Below the pieces are notes generated by a model, which did no database searches, was not told where the DNA came from, and saw only the letters and a program-made list of their open reading frames with translations. Positions 6,858 to 8,685 of a DNA stretch of 8,685 nt are shown here, in pieces. How positions within the stretch are numbered: the stretch's first letter is position 1; each line of letters begins with the position of its first letter. The DNA is from CASQEL01 sp036655975. GTDB lineage: Bacteria > Desulfobacterota > Desulfovibrionia > Desulfovibrionales > Desulfovibrionaceae. The DNA lies in the NCBI GenBank assembly GCA_036655975.1, contig JAVVPD010000085.1, forward strand, positions 1 through 8,685. Reading direction: 5' to 3'. A program made the position numbers and the translations under genes.

Positions 6858-6951
6858 TGGCGGAGGCGTATAGGAGTCGAACCTACCGTGGACATTTCTG
6901 CCCACCACTAGTTTTGAAGACTAGGCGCCACACCGATGACGAAACGCCTCC
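6858..6951 (-). tRNA. selC: tRNA-Sec (anticodon TCA)
   Basis: This 94-nt tRNA inserts selenocysteine at programmed UGA codons. Its hallmarks are visible: an 8-bp acceptor stem (GGAGGCGT with ACGCCTCC), anticodon arm CTAGT-CTTCAAA-ACTAG with anticodon TCA at 6917-6915, and a long variable arm of about 7 bp closed by GAAA. The T-arm has GGTTCGACTCC, the discriminator is G, and CCA is encoded (6860-6858). It predicts that SelA, SelB and SelD and selenoproteins, such as formate dehydrogenase, are encoded elsewhere. No selenoprotein gene is evident in the window. The gene has its own promoter and terminator. Confidence 0.96.
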
Positions 6952-6962
6952 GCAATTTTTGG

Positions 6963-6991
6963 AGTATAGCGTATAAAATCTGTAAAGGCAA
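6963..6991 (-). promoter_or_regulatory. Sigma-70 promoter of selC
   Basis: On the minus strand TTGCCT (6991-6986) and TATACT (6968-6963) are separated by 17 bp, four and five matches to the -35 and -10 consensus. The -10 element ends 11 bp before the first base of the mature tRNA, leaving a very short 5' leader to be removed by RNase P. Confidence 0.7.
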
Positions 6992-7014
6992 TATTCCATT
7001 ATTTCGTGGCAAAC

Positions 7015-7049
7015 ATAGGCCGGAATGCATAAATAACATTCCGGCCTAT
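7015..7049 (-). terminator. Strong stem-loop after dapA
   Basis: A perfect 13-bp inverted repeat (7015-7027 with 7037-7049, arm ATAGGCCGGAATG) with a 9-nt loop, 24 nt past the dapA stop codon on the minus strand. The following minus-strand bases (GTTTGCC) are a poor T-tract, so it may act as a weak terminator or as a 3'-end protecting hairpin. It also separates dapA transcription from the selC promoter. Confidence 0.65.
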
Positions 7050-7073
7050 AAGGTGATCGTGGTGGGTGATGCT

Positions 7074-7952
7074 TTAGAGGAGTCCGGCATCCTGAAGGGC
7101 TGCACGCAATTTTTCGCCGTTCGTGGCGTTGATGGGGCACATGGGCAAACGAAAATCATTTGTCATCAGTCCCATCATAGCGAGAGCAGTTTTTACAGGA
7201 ATGGGATTAGTTTCTAAAAACATGGCGCGATTCAGGGGAGCCAAGTCGTAATGCAATTGACGCGCAAGGGCAGTGTCCCCCGTGGCAAAAGCTTTACACA
7301 GGCCCGCCATCTTTGCGGGAGCCACGTTTGAACTTACAGAAATGACGCCACTTCCGCCAATGGCCAGCAGCGGAAGCACGGTGAAATCGTCCCCAGAGAG
7401 CACTTGAAAGCCCTTGGGGCAGCATTCAAGTATTTCAGAAACTTGTGTCAGATTGCCTGTTGCTTCTTTGACTCCCACAATATTGGGGAGCTCTTTGGCA
7501 AGGCGTCCTAAGGTTGCAGGTTGCAGGTTGCACCCTGTGCGTCCGGGAACATTATACGGAACAATAGGCAACGCTACCTCTTGGGCAATGGCTTTAAAGT
7601 GGAGGTACAAACCCTCTTGGGTGGGTTTGTTGTAGTACGGCGTGATGAGCAATGCCCCGTCCGCCCCCGCTTTTTTAGCAAATTGCGCCAGTCTGATAGC
7701 CTCGGCGGTGTTGTTGGAACCTGCACCTGCCAGCACGGGGACGCGCCCCTTGGTCTGATGAATGCAGATTTCTATGACATGTTCGTGCTCACTGTGGGTA
7801 AGCGTTGCCGATTCACCCGTAGTACCGCACGGAACAAGGCCATTAATGCCTTGTTCTATTTGCCATTCAATAAAACGCCTGAAGCTTTCCTCGTCCACAG
7901 TCCCGTTCTTAAACGGGGTGACAAGGGCCGTAAATGCGCCCGAAAAATACAT
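7074..7952 (-). CDS. dapA: 4-hydroxy-tetrahydrodipicolinate synthase
   Basis: A 292-residue protein of normal DapA length. It condenses pyruvate with aspartate semialdehyde, the first committed step to lysine and meso-diaminopimelate for cell wall. The TIM-barrel active site is intact: GTTGES (43-48), with Thr44 and Thr45 of the proton relay, Tyr133 and Arg138 in YNVPGRTG, and the Schiff-base lysine Lys162 in GVKEATG. AAGGAG lies 6 nt before the ATG. The gene follows the IHF/HU-like gene by 54 nt on the same strand and may be co-transcribed, although a small hairpin lies in the gap. Other members of the family (N-acetylneuraminate lyase, KDG aldolase) are less likely given the full DapA motif set. 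Confidence 0.95.
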   Translation of the reverse strand: MYFSGAFTALVTPFKNGTVDEESFRRFIEWQIEQGINGLVPCGTTGESATLTHSEHEHVIEICIHQTKGRVPVLAGAGSNNTAEAIRLAQFAKKAGADGALLITPYYNKPTQEGLYLHFKAIAQEVALPIVPYNVPGRTGCNLQPATLGRLAKELPNIVGVKEATGNLTQVSEILECCPKGFQVLSGDDFTVLPLLAIGGSGVISVSSNVAPAKMAGLCKAFATGDTALARQLHYDLAPLNRAMFLETNPIPVKTALAMMGLMTNDFRLPMCPINATNGEKLRAALQDAGLL

Positions 7953-7966
7953 GATGCACTCCTTTG

Positions 7967-7985
7967 ACCGTAGTTTGTGTACGGT
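7967..7985 (-). repeat. Small hairpin in the dapA leader
   Basis: ACCGTA (7967-7972) and TACGGT (7980-7985) form a perfect 6-bp stem with a 7-nt loop just upstream of the dapA Shine-Dalgarno sequence on the minus strand. No T-tract follows. It might modulate dapA translation or be fortuitous. Confidence 0.3.
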
Positions 7986-8006
7986 AGATAGGGGAGCCTA
8001 CAAAAA

Positions 8007-8282
8007 TTACTGGTTGAGATATTCTTTCAGTTCTTTGCCGGCGCGGAAGAAAGGCAAGCGCTTGGGTTCAACCACAACGCTTTCTCCTGTTTTAGGATTA
8101 CGCCCAGCGTATCCTTCGTATTCTTTAATTTTAAAGCTGCCGAAACCGCGAATTTCCACGCGTTCACCGGCCAATAAGGATTCTTTCATACAATCCACAA
8201 AGGTGTTCACCACCAGCGCCGCCTCGTCTAAAGGAAGGTTGGATTCGTCTGAAAGAGTTTTTATTAATTCGCTTTTGTTCAT
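8007..8282 (-). CDS. IHF/HU-family nucleoid DNA-binding protein
   Basis: A 91-residue protein of standard family size. Helical N-terminus MNKSELIKTL, then IRGFGSF (44-50), the beta arm containing GRNPKTG (60-66) with Pro63, the residue that intercalates and kinks DNA in this family, and a C-terminal FFRAGKELKEYL (78-89). GERVEIRGFGSF and the C-terminus look closer to IHF-beta than to canonical HU, but I cannot settle which from sequence alone. It would act as a dimer to bend DNA, a function often needed at sigma-54 promoters such as the one in this window. GAGGT lies 6 nt before the ATG. dapA follows on the same strand. Confidence 0.92.
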   Translation of the reverse strand: MNKSELIKTLSDESNLPLDEAALVVNTFVDCMKESLLAGERVEIRGFGSFKIKEYEGYAGRNPKTGESVVVEPKRLPFFRAGKELKEYLNQ

Positions 8283-8357
8283 GTTATGACCTCATAAGGT
8301 TAAGCTTAGGTGAATGATACAGCTGCTTTTATTCGGCAGAATATACCAAAAGACTGA

Positions 8358-8395
8358 GAAGGTAAATGCCTTCCGACCGTCGGGGTCGAAAAGGC
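8358..8395 (-). promoter_or_regulatory. Two overlapping hairpins upstream of the IHF/HU-like gene
   Basis: One stem pairs GCCTT plus CGACC (8368-8378) with GGTCG and AAGGC (8384-8395). The other pairs GAAGG (8358-8362) with CCTTC (8369-8373). Both need 8369-8372, so they exclude each other. Neither is followed by a T-tract. They could mark the 3' end of the MinD/FlhG-like transcript or a structured leader of the IHF/HU-like gene. Confidence 0.35.
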
Positions 8396-8412
8396 TATAA
8401 TTATATTATTAT

Positions 8413-8441
8413 ATTAGAGGGTACGGCATATTACCATGCAA
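8413..8441 (-). promoter_or_regulatory. Candidate promoter for the IHF/HU-like gene
   Basis: On the minus strand TTGCAT (8441-8436) and TCTAAT (8418-8413) are 17 bp apart. The -35 match is modest. Transcription from here would give a leader of about 120 nt. A TATATT at 8349-8344 (minus strand) is a possible nearer -10 element but lacks a good -35. Confidence 0.35.
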
Positions 8442-8448
8442 AGTCGAC

Positions 8449-8685
8449 TTATTGCGGGGGCAATAATACGGGGCGTGGGGCTAGCCAGTCAAGCATATTT
8501 AAGCGGATGCGCTGTAGGCGGGCGGCAATATTTTGTAAGTCTTGTCCGGCAGGGGAGCCGGGAGCCCATTGGAGCAAGGGAACTTGGCGGCGCACGGCTT
8601 CGGTCAGTTTGGGGTCGTGGCGGACTGCCCCCAATAACACGGGTTCAATTCCCAAAAAATGCTGGCAAGCACCACTGAGGCGGGA
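8449..8685 (-). CDS. MinD/FlhG-like ParA-family ATPase, C-terminal part
   Basis: An open minus-strand frame enters from the right edge and ends at TAA (8451-8449), giving the last 78 residues of a larger protein. The stretch HFLGIEPVLLGAVRHDPKL, then AVRRQVPLLQWAPGSPAGQD and IAARL, matches the usual C-terminal pattern of MinD/FlhG ATPases (a strand giving LG.V..D, then AVR.Q.P, then P.SPA). The nucleotide-binding Walker motifs are outside the window, so activity cannot be judged. Such proteins set the site or number of division or flagellar structures; which applies here is unknown. Confidence 0.65.
   Translation of the reverse strand, partial: SRLSGACQHFLGIEPVLLGAVRHDPKLTEAVRRQVPLLQWAPGSPAGQDLQNIAARLQRIRLNMLDWLAPRPVLLPPQ

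Noticed and set aside
7521..7967. 148-codon plus-strand open frame
   Set aside because: Lies antisense to dapA, whose catalytic motifs are all intact; no family features and no ribosome binding site.
8436..8678. 80-codon plus-strand open frame
   Set aside because: Antisense to the MinD/FlhG-like C-terminus; its product has no recognisable feature.
1..8685. CRISPR array, insertion sequence, phage or toxin-antitoxin genes
   Set aside because: No regularly spaced repeats, transposase, integrase or toxin-like frames were found on either strand.

Overview
The window looks like chromosome of a sulfite- or sulfate-respiring member of the Desulfovibrionaceae (Bilophila/Desulfovibrio-like). This rests on the overall gene styles, a selenocysteine tRNA, a sigma-54 promoter beside a GAF regulator, an IHF/HU-like protein of the type seen in that family, and above all a desulfonation operon that would release sulfite. 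The assignment is inference; I cannot name a species.

Layout: (1) 1-423, minus strand: N-terminal part of a GAF-domain regulator, cut by the window edge. (2) 424-644: divergent control region with a 39-bp imperfect inverted repeat and an excellent -24/-12 (sigma-54) promoter facing right. (3) 645-6608, plus strand: a five-gene operon. It encodes a LarA-family nickel-pincer racemase, the small (SAF) and large subunits of a SuyAB/UxaA-type lyase, a TctC-type periplasmic binding protein, and a TctA-TctB fusion permease. Long perfect stem-loops sit before and after the tctC-like gene. (4) 6606-6857: no gene; a run of hairpins bounded by short inverted repeats, then a bidirectional terminator. (5) 6858-6951, minus: selC (tRNA-Sec) with a clear sigma-70 promoter. 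(6) 7015-8282, minus: dapA preceded by an IHF/HU-like gene. (7) 8449-8685, minus: C-terminal end of a MinD/FlhG-like ATPase.

How the genes work together (inference from families): the TctC-like protein and the TctA-TctB permease import a small acidic compound, most likely 3-sulfolactate. SuyAB then splits (2R)-sulfolactate into pyruvate and sulfite. The LarA homologue would interconvert the two sulfolactate enantiomers so that both can be used. In the described SuyAB system of Chromohalobacter this job is done by two opposed dehydrogenases (SlcC and ComC). Neither dehydrogenase nor a sulfite exporter is present here, which fits a cell that respires the sulfite. A nickel-pincer 'sulfolactate racemase' is the most interesting idea in the window.
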